From Chryseobacterium sp. (lineage in GTDB: Bacteria; Bacteroidota; Bacteroidia; Flavobacteriales; Weeksellaceae), in NCBI RefSeq assembly GCF_008014695.1, contig NZ_VOXE01000004.1, forward strand, positions 372,001-436,000: a stretch of 64,000 nucleotides of DNA. Direction: 5' to 3'. Of the stretch, positions 52,768-61,464 are shown piece after piece. The position numbers were made by a program, and so were the translations under genes. The notes beneath the pieces are model-generated. The model was not told the origin of the DNA. It did no database searches and saw nothing but the letters and a program-made list of their open reading frames with translations. Within the stretch, counting starts at the first letter, position 1. Each line of letters opens with the position of its first letter.

Positions 52768-55152
52768 TTAAAAGTTGTACTTAAGGTTAAGGATGAAATT
52801 TCTTCCTGTTTCATCTGAGAAAAACCGCAATCTGTTCAGGTAATCACGGTAATTTTTATCAAAAAGATTCGTCACTTTCAGTCCGGCTGAAAAATGACGG
52901 CTAAAATCCAAACCTGTCTGCAGGCTCCACAATGAATAAGCGGGCGGCGGAGTTGACAGATCAAGGACTTTCTCTACTTCCACGCCGTTTTCAAAAATTG
53001 TAATTACGGGGTTGTACACCGGAAATCTTTTTTGTTGCAGAAAAGTTTGATTTTCGGCTTTGATATAGAAGTTTTTCCATTCTTTTTTTGAAAACTCAAG
53101 ACTGTTGGAGAAGTTCGGCTGCATCATGAGAATCAGCGGCTGGTTATTGGTCAGATCCTGGCCGTTGACATATGAAAACCGACCATTATAAGTGAAATTT
53201 TCATTGATTTTTAAATTCGCGTCCAGGTCAAAGCCGTACATTCTTGCATTAATCTGCACATAACTCCAGACCGGGAAAACGCCACGGATCGTATTTTGAA
53301 TTCCCGTCGGAATCTGATTGATGAAATTTTCCGTTAGAAACAGATATGGATTTGCCGAAATTTCCAAACCGTTCAGAACAGAAATTTTTGAAGCAATATT
53401 CAGGTTTAGTTGGTTACCGGTTTCGTTTTTCAGGCGCATATTTCCCAATTCCAGAACCGAAGCGGAATGATGGAGCCCGTCGGCAAAAAGTTCAGCGATG
53501 TTGGGCGTGCGGCTGACTTTGGCGTAATTCAGTTTCAGGTTGAGTTTTTCGGAAGGGTGATATTCAATTCCTGCACTTAAGGAAAAGTTTCGGAAATCCA
53601 ATTCAGGTTTTGTAAAAACCCTGTTGCCCTCTGTTTTTTCATAAAATTCTTGGAAATCATTAGCATAAAGATTGGTCCAGTCGCTCTCATCATACCATTT
53701 TTTTACGCTGTATTTTGTGATATCGTACCGCAGCGAACTTTCCACATTAATTTTCGGATTTATTCGGTATTTGAAGACAGAATAAACTCCGCCGGAATAT
53801 TTGGTGTAGTTTGGAATGAGGCGCCTTGCCTGTGTTTCCGGCGTCGAATAATTATACTGATAAATAAAATCGATACCGGTTTCCAAATCCCAGTTCTGTC
53901 TTTCGATTAAATCACTGAAGGTAATCTGATTCGTAAACAGTTCCAGATCAAGCGACGGAATCTCCGACAACTCTCCTCTTCTCAGGTCAAATTCTTTCCG
54001 GTGATTGTACTGGAAGCTGTAATCAAAAGAAGCTTTCCCGAATTTTTCAAACCTTTTATAAGCAGAAATTTTGGCAAGATGATGCTGAATTTCCTGTTTC
54101 GGATTATCAATTGAATAGGAAAAATCTCTTTGATATAAAGGAACATCGGACTGCAGAACATTGTAAAAATCTTCAAGATTGCCGATATGAGAACCCCGGA
54201 ATATCCCGATTTCCTGGTTGGTAAGGCTGTAATCGAAAGAAATTCCCCTCAAAAAGCTATTGTTCTGGACTGCAAATCCGAAGGAACTGAAATTCATGCC
54301 GGTATTCATCAGTCCATAATCCGGAGTTTGAAGATCGCCAAGTTTCTTGTATGCGCCATTCGTTTTTAAAGCCCAGCCGCTTTCCCATGTCTTTACGACA
54401 TTTAAGTCCACGCCGATGCCACGGCCGTTGGAAATTCCTGAAAGGTTTACAGCACCTTTCAGGGTATCAATTTTCTTGAAAGTTTCGGGAATGAGCAACA
54501 CGACTCCGCCAACGGCATCGCTGCCGTATTTGAGCGCAGAAGCTCCTTTAATGACATCAATATGTTCAAAATTCGCAACATCAATATTCGGCGCGTGTTC
54601 CACGCCCCATTCCTGTTCCGCCATTTTCACCCCGTTATTGAGGATGGAAATCCGGCTGCCATAAAGGCCGTGAATAATTGGTTTTGCAATGCTGTTGCCC
54701 GTTTTTAAGGCTCCGACTCCTGAAATTCCGGAAAGCAGATTTCCCAAATTTTCCGTTGAATTCCTACTGATTTGAGTTCTATCAAGCGTTTTAATGACTA
54801 AAGCATCGCGGCTTTTATGATTGCCGTGAAGCGTTACGGTTTCGATTTCGGAAATGTGATGCTCAAGATTTAAAGTAAGTTCCAGATTCCGGTCAACAGT
54901 TATGGATTCAGAAAAAGTCTCGCAATCGGGATGGGATGCCGTAAGTTGATAAGTGCCTTTTTTAACAGAACTGAAACTGAAGTTTCCGCTGTCATCTGAA
55001 TTTGCAGTAAGATTTCCGATTGTGATTATGGCATTTTTTAAAGGAACTTTGTCGTGGAAGTCGATGACTTTTCCCTGAATTTTAAAATTTTGCTGTGCGC
55101 TTATAACGATGAACCCTAAAAACAGGAACACCAGATTGATGATGAATTTCAT
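52768..55152 (-). CDS. TonB-dependent outer-membrane receptor, ZnuD-like plug
   Basis: 794 residues. A signal peptide (about 1-19) precedes a carboxypeptidase-regulatory-like domain (KIQGKVIDFHDKVPLKNAII region), then the plug (SAKPIIHGLYGSRI-like sequence; here SIAKPIIHGLYGSRISILNN) with HIDVIKGASALKYGSDAVGG, and a 22-stranded barrel ending in FILNLKYNF. The plug resembles zinc receptor ZnuD, so a metal substrate is possible. Transport across the outer membrane needs TonB energy. A Cys/His-rich small gene lies upstream. Confidence 0.87.
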   Translation of the reverse strand: MKFIINLVFLFLGFIVISAQQNFKIQGKVIDFHDKVPLKNAIITIGNLTANSDDSGNFSFSSVKKGTYQLTASHPDCETFSESITVDRNLELTLNLEHHISEIETVTLHGNHKSRDALVIKTLDRTQISRNSTENLGNLLSGISGVGALKTGNSIAKPIIHGLYGSRISILNNGVKMAEQEWGVEHAPNIDVANFEHIDVIKGASALKYGSDAVGGVVLLIPETFKKIDTLKGAVNLSGISNGRGIGVDLNVVKTWESGWALKTNGAYKKLGDLQTPDYGLMNTGMNFSSFGFAVQNNSFLRGISFDYSLTNQEIGIFRGSHIGNLEDFYNVLQSDVPLYQRDFSYSIDNPKQEIQHHLAKISAYKRFEKFGKASFDYSFQYNHRKEFDLRRGELSEIPSLDLELFTNQITFSDLIERQNWDLETGIDFIYQYNYSTPETQARRLIPNYTKYSGGVYSVFKYRINPKINVESSLRYDITKYSVKKWYDESDWTNLYANDFQEFYEKTEGNRVFTKPELDFRNFSLSAGIEYHPSEKLNLKLNYAKVSRTPNIAELFADGLHHSASVLELGNMRLKNETGNQLNLNIASKISVLNGLEISANPYLFLTENFINQIPTGIQNTIRGVFPVWSYVQINARMYGFDLDANLKINENFTYNGRFSYVNGQDLTNNQPLILMMQPNFSNSLEFSKKEWKNFYIKAENQTFLQQKRFPVYNPVITIFENGVEVEKVLDLSTPPPAYSLWSLQTGLDFSRHFSAGLKVTNLFDKNYRDYLNRLRFFSDETGRNFILNLKYNF

Positions 55153-55239
55153 TTAAATAATTTTTGAATTGAATAAATACGAAAATGCAAAGGCTTTGTC
55201 AGAAAGCTTTGCGCATCATTTTTTCAAAAAAATGAGTGG

Positions 55240-55596
55240 TTAAATGAAATTGGAGGGCGGACCGCGGAGGTTGAAGTTAAAGATTTCCAGAACGGAAAAT
55301 CTTTGTTGATAAGCGAATATTTCTTTCCTGAAATCTTCGGAAGTGTTAAGAGAAAGCTTAAATCCGTCCGGAATCAGGGTAAATCCGTCGTGCAGAAAGT
55401 GACAGGACAGGCAGTCGGAAAATTCCTGTCCCAAATGGTTTTCAGTATAGGTTTTTTCGGATTTTTTAAAATTAAAGTCCTTAAACACCAAACCGCTGCC
55501 ATGGTTGTGGAAATTCTGCGAAAACAGCGCCACAAAAAGATACAGCACCACACAACATGATGAAAATATATTTCTGTAAGACTGCTTTGACTTCAC
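55240..55596 (-). CDS. Cys/His-rich small secreted protein, HYC_CC_PP-like
   Basis: 118 residues from a GTG at 55596 (no other in-frame start). An N-terminal hydrophobic segment (IFSSCCVVLYLFVALF) acts as signal or anchor, followed by SQNFHNHGSG and ECLSC-type FSDCLSCHFLHDG, then a FNLRGPPSNFI tail. This layout resembles small Bacteroidota His/Cys proteins found beside metal-linked TonB receptors. The -7 box lies only 4 bases upstream, so the transcript may be leaderless. Metal handling is an inference from the receptor beside it. Confidence 0.55.
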   Translation of the reverse strand: MKSKQSYRNIFSSCCVVLYLFVALFSQNFHNHGSGLVFKDFNFKKSEKTYTENHLGQEFSDCLSCHFLHDGFTLIPDGFKLSLNTSEDFRKEIFAYQQRFSVLEIFNFNLRGPPSNFI

Positions 55597-55600
55597 GTTG

Positions 55601-55608
55601 CAAATTTA
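55601..55608 (-). promoter_or_regulatory. Candidate -7 box of the Cys/His-rich protein gene
   Basis: The minus strand reads TAAATTTG (TAnnTTTG). Only CAAC separates it from the GTG start at 55596. Confidence 0.5.
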
Positions 55609-55612
55609 AATC

Positions 55613-57538
55613 TTAATTTTCAATTTGAGTGCCTAAATATTCCCATTCCTGCAAAGCGAGGTCAAGGTCGGTTTTTTTCTGCTGGTATTGCTCCAGTCTT
55701 TCTTCCGATGGGTTTTCGGTTGTGAAACCGGCTTCCAGTTCTTCAATTTTCAGCTCCAGTTCGGCAATTTTTTCCTCTACTTTTTTAATCTTGTTCTGGA
55801 TATTTTTCTGGTCCTTGCTGACGAATACAGGCTTCACTTCTACAGGTTTCTCCATCGTTTTTTCAACTGCAACTTCGTTGCGCATTTCGCTGAGTTTCGA
55901 TTTTTCTGCGGAAACTTCGCGGATGCTTTCTTTCTGACGGAATTCCAAATATTCATCGATATTTCCGAGGAATTCCTTCATCCTTCCGTCTCGGAATTCA
56001 AAAATCTTGTCGCATAAGCCCTGTAAAAACTCCCGGTCATGAGAAATCACAATCAGCGTTCCTTCAAATTTCTGAAGCGCCAGTTTGATAATTTCCTTCG
56101 ACTGGATATCCAGGTGATTCGTAGGCTCATCCATGATCAAAGTATTGAACGGTCTCAGCAGCAGTTTACACAGAGCCAGCCTGTTCCGTTCACCACCGGA
56201 AAGCACTTTGGTTTTTTTATTCACATCTTCACCCTGAAAAAGGAAACTTCCAAGCAAATCGCGGACTCTTGGCCTCGTATCTTCAGTCGCGGCGTCTTCC
56301 GCTTCTTCAAGCACCGTTTTATTCGGTGTTAAAACTTCCTCCTGATTCTGGGCAAAATAACCAATATTGACGTTGTGTCCAAGATTCCATTCACCAGAAT
56401 AATCGGTGATTTCTCCGGCTAAAATTTTCGCGAGAGTAGTTTTTCCCTGACCGTTCTGGCCGAGAAGCGCAATCCGGTCGCCGCGTTCTACAAAAAAGTC
56501 CACTTTATCGAACACATTTTTATTGCCGTAGGATTTTCCCAGTTTTTTGGCTTCAAAATTTACTTTTCCCGGAATTACGGACTGTACGAAACGGATGTTG
56601 AATTTGGAAACGTCCTCGTTGTCCACATCAATCCGCTCCACTTTATCGAGTTTTTTGATCAAAGACTGCGCAAAAGAAGCTTTTGTGGCACTCGCCCGGA
56701 AACGGTTGATATTGTCTTCCATCTGCTTGATCTCCACATCCTGGTTTTTCTTGGCCTGAATGAGTTTTTCCTTTCTCTCCTTGCTGAGTTCGAGATATTT
56801 GGTATAGTCGGCTTTGTAATCGTCGACTTTTTTGTTGTTGATATCAAAAGTCCTGTTGCAGACGGAAGTCATGAACTGCTTGTCGTGACTCACGAGAACA
56901 ATCGCTCCCGGATATTCTTTGAGAAAACTTTCGAGCCAGATGATGGACTCCATATCCAAGTGATTTGTAGGCTCATCGAGAAGCATCAGATCATTCTTCT
57001 GAAGCAGTAGTTTCGCCAGTTCAATCCGCATTCGCCATCCGCCTGAAAATTCGTCAGTAATTTTATGAAAATCATCTGCCTTAAAACCCAGACCCAGTAA
57101 TATTTTCTCGACGTCACCTTCCAGATTATAGGCATCGTAATGCATAAGAAGGTCATTCAGTTCGGTCATTTTGTTGATGAAACCTTCATAGGCTGCACTT
57201 TCATAATCGGTTCTGGTGGCGAGCTGATGGTTCACCTCATCCAGTTCATTTTTCATGGCATTGATCTGCTCAAAAGCCTGCATGGTTTCGTCCCAAACCG
57301 TTCGGCCTTTCACAAAATCAAGATCCTGCTTCAAAAAACCCACCGAAATATTGCCATCGGGAACCACACTCCCTTCGTAGAAGTTGATTTCGCCGGTCAG
57401 CATTTTAAGAAGTGTTGATTTTCCCGCACCGTTTTTACCTACCAAACCGATTTTATCATCTTTTTTGATGGTAAAATTGACGTTATGAAAGAGATAGTTT
57501 CCTGAATGATGAAGACCTAGACCTTGAACTGACAACAT
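55613..57538 (-). CDS. ABC-F family ATPase
   Basis: 641 residues from the ATG at 57538. The in-frame ATG at 57577 overlaps the -7 box and is excluded. Two ABC domains: GLVGKNGAGKSTLLKML and LLGQNGQGKTTLAKIL (Walker A), SGGWRMRIELAKLLL and SGGERNRLALCKLLL (signature), LLDEPTNHLDM and IMDEPTNHLDI (Walker B). The linker and charged C-terminal coiled coil (about residues 560-640) match the Uup/YdiF-like ABC-F group, which act on the ribosome. It has no transmembrane domain. Confidence 0.92.
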   Translation of the reverse strand: MLSVQGLGLHHSGNYLFHNVNFTIKKDDKIGLVGKNGAGKSTLLKMLTGEINFYEGSVVPDGNISVGFLKQDLDFVKGRTVWDETMQAFEQINAMKNELDEVNHQLATRTDYESAAYEGFINKMTELNDLLMHYDAYNLEGDVEKILLGLGFKADDFHKITDEFSGGWRMRIELAKLLLQKNDLMLLDEPTNHLDMESIIWLESFLKEYPGAIVLVSHDKQFMTSVCNRTFDINNKKVDDYKADYTKYLELSKERKEKLIQAKKNQDVEIKQMEDNINRFRASATKASFAQSLIKKLDKVERIDVDNEDVSKFNIRFVQSVIPGKVNFEAKKLGKSYGNKNVFDKVDFFVERGDRIALLGQNGQGKTTLAKILAGEITDYSGEWNLGHNVNIGYFAQNQEEVLTPNKTVLEEAEDAATEDTRPRVRDLLGSFLFQGEDVNKKTKVLSGGERNRLALCKLLLRPFNTLIMDEPTNHLDIQSKEIIKLALQKFEGTLIVISHDREFLQGLCDKIFEFRDGRMKEFLGNIDEYLEFRQKESIREVSAEKSKLSEMRNEVAVEKTMEKPVEVKPVFVSKDQKNIQNKIKKVEEKIAELELKIEELEAGFTTENPSEERLEQYQQKKTDLDLALQEWEYLGTQIEN

Positions 57539-57574
57539 ATAAATTGGGTAATAACAGTGAGTAATTTCGAGGTG

Positions 57575-57582
57575 CAAAAGTA
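57575..57582 (-). promoter_or_regulatory. Candidate -7 box of the ABC-F gene
   Basis: The minus strand reads TACTTTTG (TAnnTTTG), 36 bases before the ATG at 57538. Confidence 0.5.
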
Positions 57583-57673
57583 CGGAAAAGAAATTTATGG
57601 CCTTACGTTTATTTTAACACCTGAAAAATGGCCTTAAAGATGAAGAAATCAGTTTTTATTGTTGAAAAATTCT

Positions 57674-58402
57674 CTACGAGTTCGTATTCATGGGCTTGTA
57701 ATCCATTTGATTTTTGCCTTCCGTTATTTTCGAAGAATTTTCGAGGAAAAAATTTTTACCTTCCAAAAGTTCGGTAAGCAACATTCTCATCTGTTCGGCC
57801 GCCACTTCCGGGAGATGGGATTTTTTTGCAGCTTCAATCACCTGTCGCTTGCCATTCTGCTGGATTTTGGCCAGGTCATCTTTGCTGAAAAGATTGAAAA
57901 ACTGTTCTTCAATATTGTAATATTTGTAATCGGTTTCAGTGGAAAGAATTTCAGGAGGCGGAAAATTAAGGAGTTTCACGCGTCGGTTCTGCTCGTCGAC
58001 TTCCCATTTGAATTTCTCGAAATCATAACCCACCAGGACTTTTGCCTGAACAATGACCAAAGCTTTCTTTTTGGAAGGAATAAAATTGAGCAGTTTGGTG
58101 GTTTCTTCGTAGTTGTAGATTTCGTTGAAGTGTCCTTCTGCCGAAACCACTTTAAACACTTTGCGCATGCTTTCGGCAATCGTGTGCGAACTTTCTGTAA
58201 TCACGGGCGGAGAAGAAGCCATCTTTCGCGATGCTAAAAAGGCAATTATTCCTCCTAAAATAAGGCCCAAAAGCAACATCAGAACAATCATCATGGAATT
58301 TGCCGATTCAGAGCTGGAAAGCTGATAAAGAAAAACACCTAAGAAAATGATCATCAGGATTCCGACTGACCAAAGAATTATTTTGAATTTATTTGAGTTC
58401 AT
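57674..58402 (-). CDS. DUF4230 membrane protein
   Basis: 242 residues with two N-terminal transmembrane helices (IILWSVGILMIIFLGVFLYQ and MMIVLMLLLGLILGGIIAFL) and a soluble domain. The domain matches DUF4230: LNFIPSKKKALVIVQAKVLV, GYDFEKFKWEVDEQNRRVKL and EQMRMLLTELLEG. Function unknown. The neighbouring same-strand gene ends 75 bases upstream. Confidence 0.78.
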   Translation of the reverse strand: MNSNKFKIILWSVGILMIIFLGVFLYQLSSSESANSMMIVLMLLLGLILGGIIAFLASRKMASSPPVITESSHTIAESMRKVFKVVSAEGHFNEIYNYEETTKLLNFIPSKKKALVIVQAKVLVGYDFEKFKWEVDEQNRRVKLLNFPPPEILSTETDYKYYNIEEQFFNLFSKDDLAKIQQNGKRQVIEAAKKSHLPEVAAEQMRMLLTELLEGKNFFLENSSKITEGKNQMDYKPMNTNS

Positions 58403-58476
58403 GATGCGCTATTTGGGTAAATCTACATCAAAATCAGTGCTGCGATTTTTCAAAGTTCAGTCACGGGAAAAATTTA

Positions 58477-59016
58477 TCACTTTTTCTGAGGAATTGGAGG
58501 CGGCAGAATCAGTTCTTCGCGCTTCCCTTTAAGTTCCAGTTTTTTGAAATAGTAATTCCGCGCCATCATTTTCAGCATCAAATCTTTGTCTACAAGGTTC
58601 CAGAATTTCTCTTCATGCACTTTTTTAGGTTTCCGGACTTCAAAAAAAGTGGTTTCCCAGGAATCGGGATTGTGATAAAACTCAATGATTCCGCAATGTT
58701 CGGGGATTTTATCGGCTTCAATCATTCCCATCGGCAAAAGAAAACTGAACTGATTGCAGATGTAGTCGCCACAGGAAATTTTATCGTGCTTCAGGAATTT
58801 TTCCTTCGTTTTGGCATTCTGGTAATTCTTCTTGAAATCATTTTTGAAATCACTTTTCGAAAACTTGATTTCGAATTCGTGACTGAAACCTTCGGAACTG
58901 ATGACCAGAATATCGGCTTCCCAATCGGAATGGAAATGGTTGGTCAGCACCAGATCTTTCTCGAAATCGTAAAACTGAGCAATGAAATTATAAGTAAGTT
59001 CTTCTACTTTTAGCAT
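58477..59016 (-). CDS. Hypothetical protein, PD-(D/E)XK nuclease-like
   Basis: 179 residues. The segment WEADILVISSEGFSHEFEIK has the order Asp35 ... Glu49-x-Lys51 of the PD-(D/E)XK nuclease core. The rest (FEVRKPKKVHEEKFWNLV, KLELKGKREELILPPP) is basic and hydrophilic. No helicase or restriction motif is present. It could be a MmcB-like nuclease-fold protein or a nonnuclease relative. It lies 11 bases downstream of the LuxE-like gene in the same direction, so the two may be co-transcribed. Confidence 0.5.
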   Translation of the reverse strand: MLKVEELTYNFIAQFYDFEKDLVLTNHFHSDWEADILVISSEGFSHEFEIKFSKSDFKNDFKKNYQNAKTKEKFLKHDKISCGDYICNQFSFLLPMGMIEADKIPEHCGIIEFYHNPDSWETTFFEVRKPKKVHEEKFWNLVDKDLMLKMMARNYYFKKLELKGKREELILPPPIPQKK

Positions 59017-59027
59017 TCGGTTAAAAA

Positions 59028-60062
59028 TTAAGACACCAGTAAACTGCAGCCGCGGATATCGGAATGATCGATGCGGCCCAAAACCTGAAACTTTTTTTTC
59101 AAAAAAACGCTGTCAGTCTCAGCATCGTGAGAAATTTCAGAATCCACAAGGATTTTGCCCAGATCCTGGGTTGCAATAAAACTGCAGGAATGAATATTCG
59201 CCAGATCAATAATGTTGATGGCGCCGGTTCTTCCGTCTTCCACATACGAAAAAGGATCTTCCGTATTTCGGACCAAAATGCGCATCCAATTTGGGCTTTC
59301 ATACATATTATCGCCCAGAGAATACGCCTGTGAAAGCAGTTCGGTCATGGAATACTCGGAATAAATCCGGTCGGTACCAAAACCGTTTTGAAGAATTTTC
59401 AGGAGTTCATCTTTCGTCATTTCCTCCTTTCGGCCTTTCATGCCGCCGGTTTCAATGATCGTGAGATTTTCCGAAAATTGCAGCGTCTGACTTTCTACTG
59501 AAGATGAATCCAGAAAATCCAGAAGCGCAAATGAAACGCCGAACAGGATTACCTTTCTATTTTCTGCTGAAAGTTTATTTAAAAGTTCTTGTAATTCTGC
59601 GTGGTTATAAAGAAAATAACCGTTTTCCGGTTTTCCCGATTTCTTCATAAGAAAATCAACCATATAAATCAGGGATGAATGCTGTTTTTCGAGATAACTC
59701 GGCAAAAGTCCGAGGAAGATATAGTCTTCCGGATTTCCGATAAACTGTCTGAAACCTTTTAAAATACTATGCTGATAGAGATTTTCGTCGGCAATCCAAT
59801 GTTTGGAAAGGTTCTTCTGAGTCGTTCCAGAACTTTGGAAATACAGATCAGTCCTGAAGTTTTGATCTAAAATCTGGTGGTTTTTGAACATTTCAATCGG
59901 CAGGAAAGGAATTTTATTGATTTCCTGAATTGTGGACGGATCAATGTTCAGATAGTCAACAAATTTGTGGTAGACCTCCACATTCTCGTACTGATAGCGG
60001 AAAGTTTCCAGACATTTCTGTTGGAATTGCATTTCCGTGTTTATCTGAAAAATGTTAAGCAT
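59028..60062 (-). CDS. LuxE/PaaK-like acyl transferase or acyl-protein synthetase
   Basis: 344 residues from the ATG at 60062, overlapping the end of the LpxH-like gene by 8 bases. The AMP-binding-type loop is YFQSSGTTQKNLSKHWI, followed by ETGGMKGRKEEMT and EYSMTELLSQAYS, typical of LuxE-domain acyl-protein synthetases and PaaK-like ligases. It would activate or transfer a fatty acyl group; the substrate is unknown. The overlap with LpxH suggests a role in lipid or envelope metabolism. Confidence 0.78.
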   Translation of the reverse strand: MLNIFQINTEMQFQQKCLETFRYQYENVEVYHKFVDYLNIDPSTIQEINKIPFLPIEMFKNHQILDQNFRTDLYFQSSGTTQKNLSKHWIADENLYQHSILKGFRQFIGNPEDYIFLGLLPSYLEKQHSSLIYMVDFLMKKSGKPENGYFLYNHAELQELLNKLSAENRKVILFGVSFALLDFLDSSSVESQTLQFSENLTIIETGGMKGRKEEMTKDELLKILQNGFGTDRIYSEYSMTELLSQAYSLGDNMYESPNWMRILVRNTEDPFSYVEDGRTGAINIIDLANIHSCSFIATQDLGKILVDSEISHDAETDSVFLKKKFQVLGRIDHSDIRGCSLLVS

Positions 60063-60840
60063 TGGTATCAACTTTAATTGGATTTTCAAAAGTTTTCAGC
60101 TCAAAATCAAGTTGAAATTCACCGTACGTAAAATAAGAAATCCAGTCGCCAAGGTTAATGTATTTGGAATTTCCTTCCAGATCAAGAACCATCGGAAGAT
60201 GGCGGTGACCGTAAACGAAATAATCTATCTTTTCTGTCTTAAGTTTTTCTTTGGAGTAGATGATGAGAAATTCCTTGTCTTCGCCCAGAAACTCTTTGTC
60301 TTCTTCTCCGGAAATCATTTTGTTTTTTTGGGAAAAATACAGCGCTACTTTCATGGCGATATCAGGGTGAAGCCATTTGAAACCCCATTGTGCCACAGGA
60401 TTCGTAAAAAGCTTTTTCATCCTTTTATACCCTTTGTCGCCCGGACCGAGTCCGTCGCCATGCGCCAGAAGAAAGTTTTTTCCGTTGATTTCAAAGTACT
60501 GCTTATCGAAAAATACCGTGCAGCCAATTTCATCTTCAAAATAATTTTTCATCCACAGATCATGGTTGCCGACAAACATATAGAGTTCAATTCCGGAATC
60601 TTTGAGCTCCGCAAGTTTCCCCAGAACACGGACGTATCCTTTCGGAATTACGTGGTTCCACTCATGCCAGAAATCAAAAAGATCACCCATAAGAAATAAA
60701 ACCTGGGCATCAGATTTTATCCCGTCGAGCCAGCGGATGAATTTCTCTTCCCGAACCTTGCTATCCTTTGGATTCGGAGCCCCAAAATGCTGATCGGAAG
60801 CGAAATATATTTTTTTACCCTCTTCTAAACTTATTTTCAT
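60055..60840 (-). CDS. lpxH: UDP-2,3-diacylglucosamine diphosphatase-like (LpxH)
   Basis: 261 residues. Calcineurin-like metallophosphoesterase motifs: YFASDQHFGAPN (Asp16, His18), LMGDLFDFWHEW, VGNHDLWM, LLAHGDGLGPGDKGY and GHRHLP. The pattern and length fit LpxH, which removes UMP from UDP-2,3-diacylglucosamine in lipid A synthesis at the inner-membrane face. Assignment over a related phosphoesterase is from family recognition. Confidence 0.83.
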   Translation of the reverse strand: MKISLEEGKKIYFASDQHFGAPNPKDSKVREEKFIRWLDGIKSDAQVLFLMGDLFDFWHEWNHVIPKGYVRVLGKLAELKDSGIELYMFVGNHDLWMKNYFEDEIGCTVFFDKQYFEINGKNFLLAHGDGLGPGDKGYKRMKKLFTNPVAQWGFKWLHPDIAMKVALYFSQKNKMISGEEDKEFLGEDKEFLIIYSKEKLKTEKIDYFVYGHRHLPMVLDLEGNSKYINLGDWISYFTYGEFQLDFELKTFENPIKVDTNA

Positions 60841-60920
60841 TTTTCAAACACAAATTTCACAAATGTTCCACACAAGTAACAACTATTTTAGGCGATTTTA
60901 AGTCACAATCTGCATTTAAA

Positions 60921-61364
60921 TTAATTTTCTTCAGCAAACCATTCACCATAGGAATTTTCGGTTTCGTGGAGTTTCAAATAGGCTAGAGACACCTCGCCGG
61001 GAAGTTTGTTTTTTATTTTTTCGGCGATTTCGTACAGCATGTTTTCGCAGGTCGGCTGGTAACTGCAGAAAATCACTTTATGACCTTTCTGCTCGAGATC
61101 TTCACCCAGTTCTTTGTGTGGAGAAACCGCGTTTATCAAAACCGCGTGATCCCAAAGATCAATAATTTCTGATTTCACGATTTTCTTGATGTCGCCAAAA
61201 TCCACTACCATTCCGTTTTTGGGTTGATCCAGATCGTTGATGGGATTTCCTTTTACGGTCACGAAAAGTTTATAGGAATGTCCGTGCATATTTTTACACT
61301 TTCCGTCGTAATTATAGAGAACATGAGCGGTTTCGAAAGTAAAAATCTTGGTAATGCGTATCAT
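60921..61364 (-). CDS. queD: 6-carboxytetrahydropterin synthase (QueD)
   Basis: 147 residues. PTPS/QueD motifs: FETAHVLYNYDGKCKNMHGH (Cys and zinc-binding His), GMVVDFGDIKKIV and LWDHAVLIN. The enzyme converts 7,8-dihydroneopterin triphosphate to 6-carboxytetrahydropterin in queuosine synthesis. The -7 box TATCTTTG is followed by only 4 bases before the ATG, which suggests a nearly leaderless transcript. Confidence 0.9.
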   Translation of the reverse strand: MIRITKIFTFETAHVLYNYDGKCKNMHGHSYKLFVTVKGNPINDLDQPKNGMVVDFGDIKKIVKSEIIDLWDHAVLINAVSPHKELGEDLEQKGHKVIFCSYQPTCENMLYEIAEKIKNKLPGEVSLAYLKLHETENSYGEWFAEEN

Positions 61365-61368
61365 GGTG

Positions 61369-61376
61369 CAAAGATA
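61369..61376 (-). promoter_or_regulatory. Candidate -7 box of queD
   Basis: The minus strand reads TATCTTTG (TAnnTTTG), then CACC, then the ATG. Confidence 0.55.
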
Positions 61377-61464
61377 ATGTTTTTTTAAAGCCGAGTGCTT
61401 TCGAAGGACAGTCTCAAACCAATGTAATTTTAAAAATATGATGTAATTTTATACAAACAAAATC

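Noticed and set aside
60052-60699. 215-codon open frame antisense to lpxH
   Set aside because: Complementary to a gene with all metallophosphoesterase motifs intact; the antisense product is rich in Phe and Lys with no domain.
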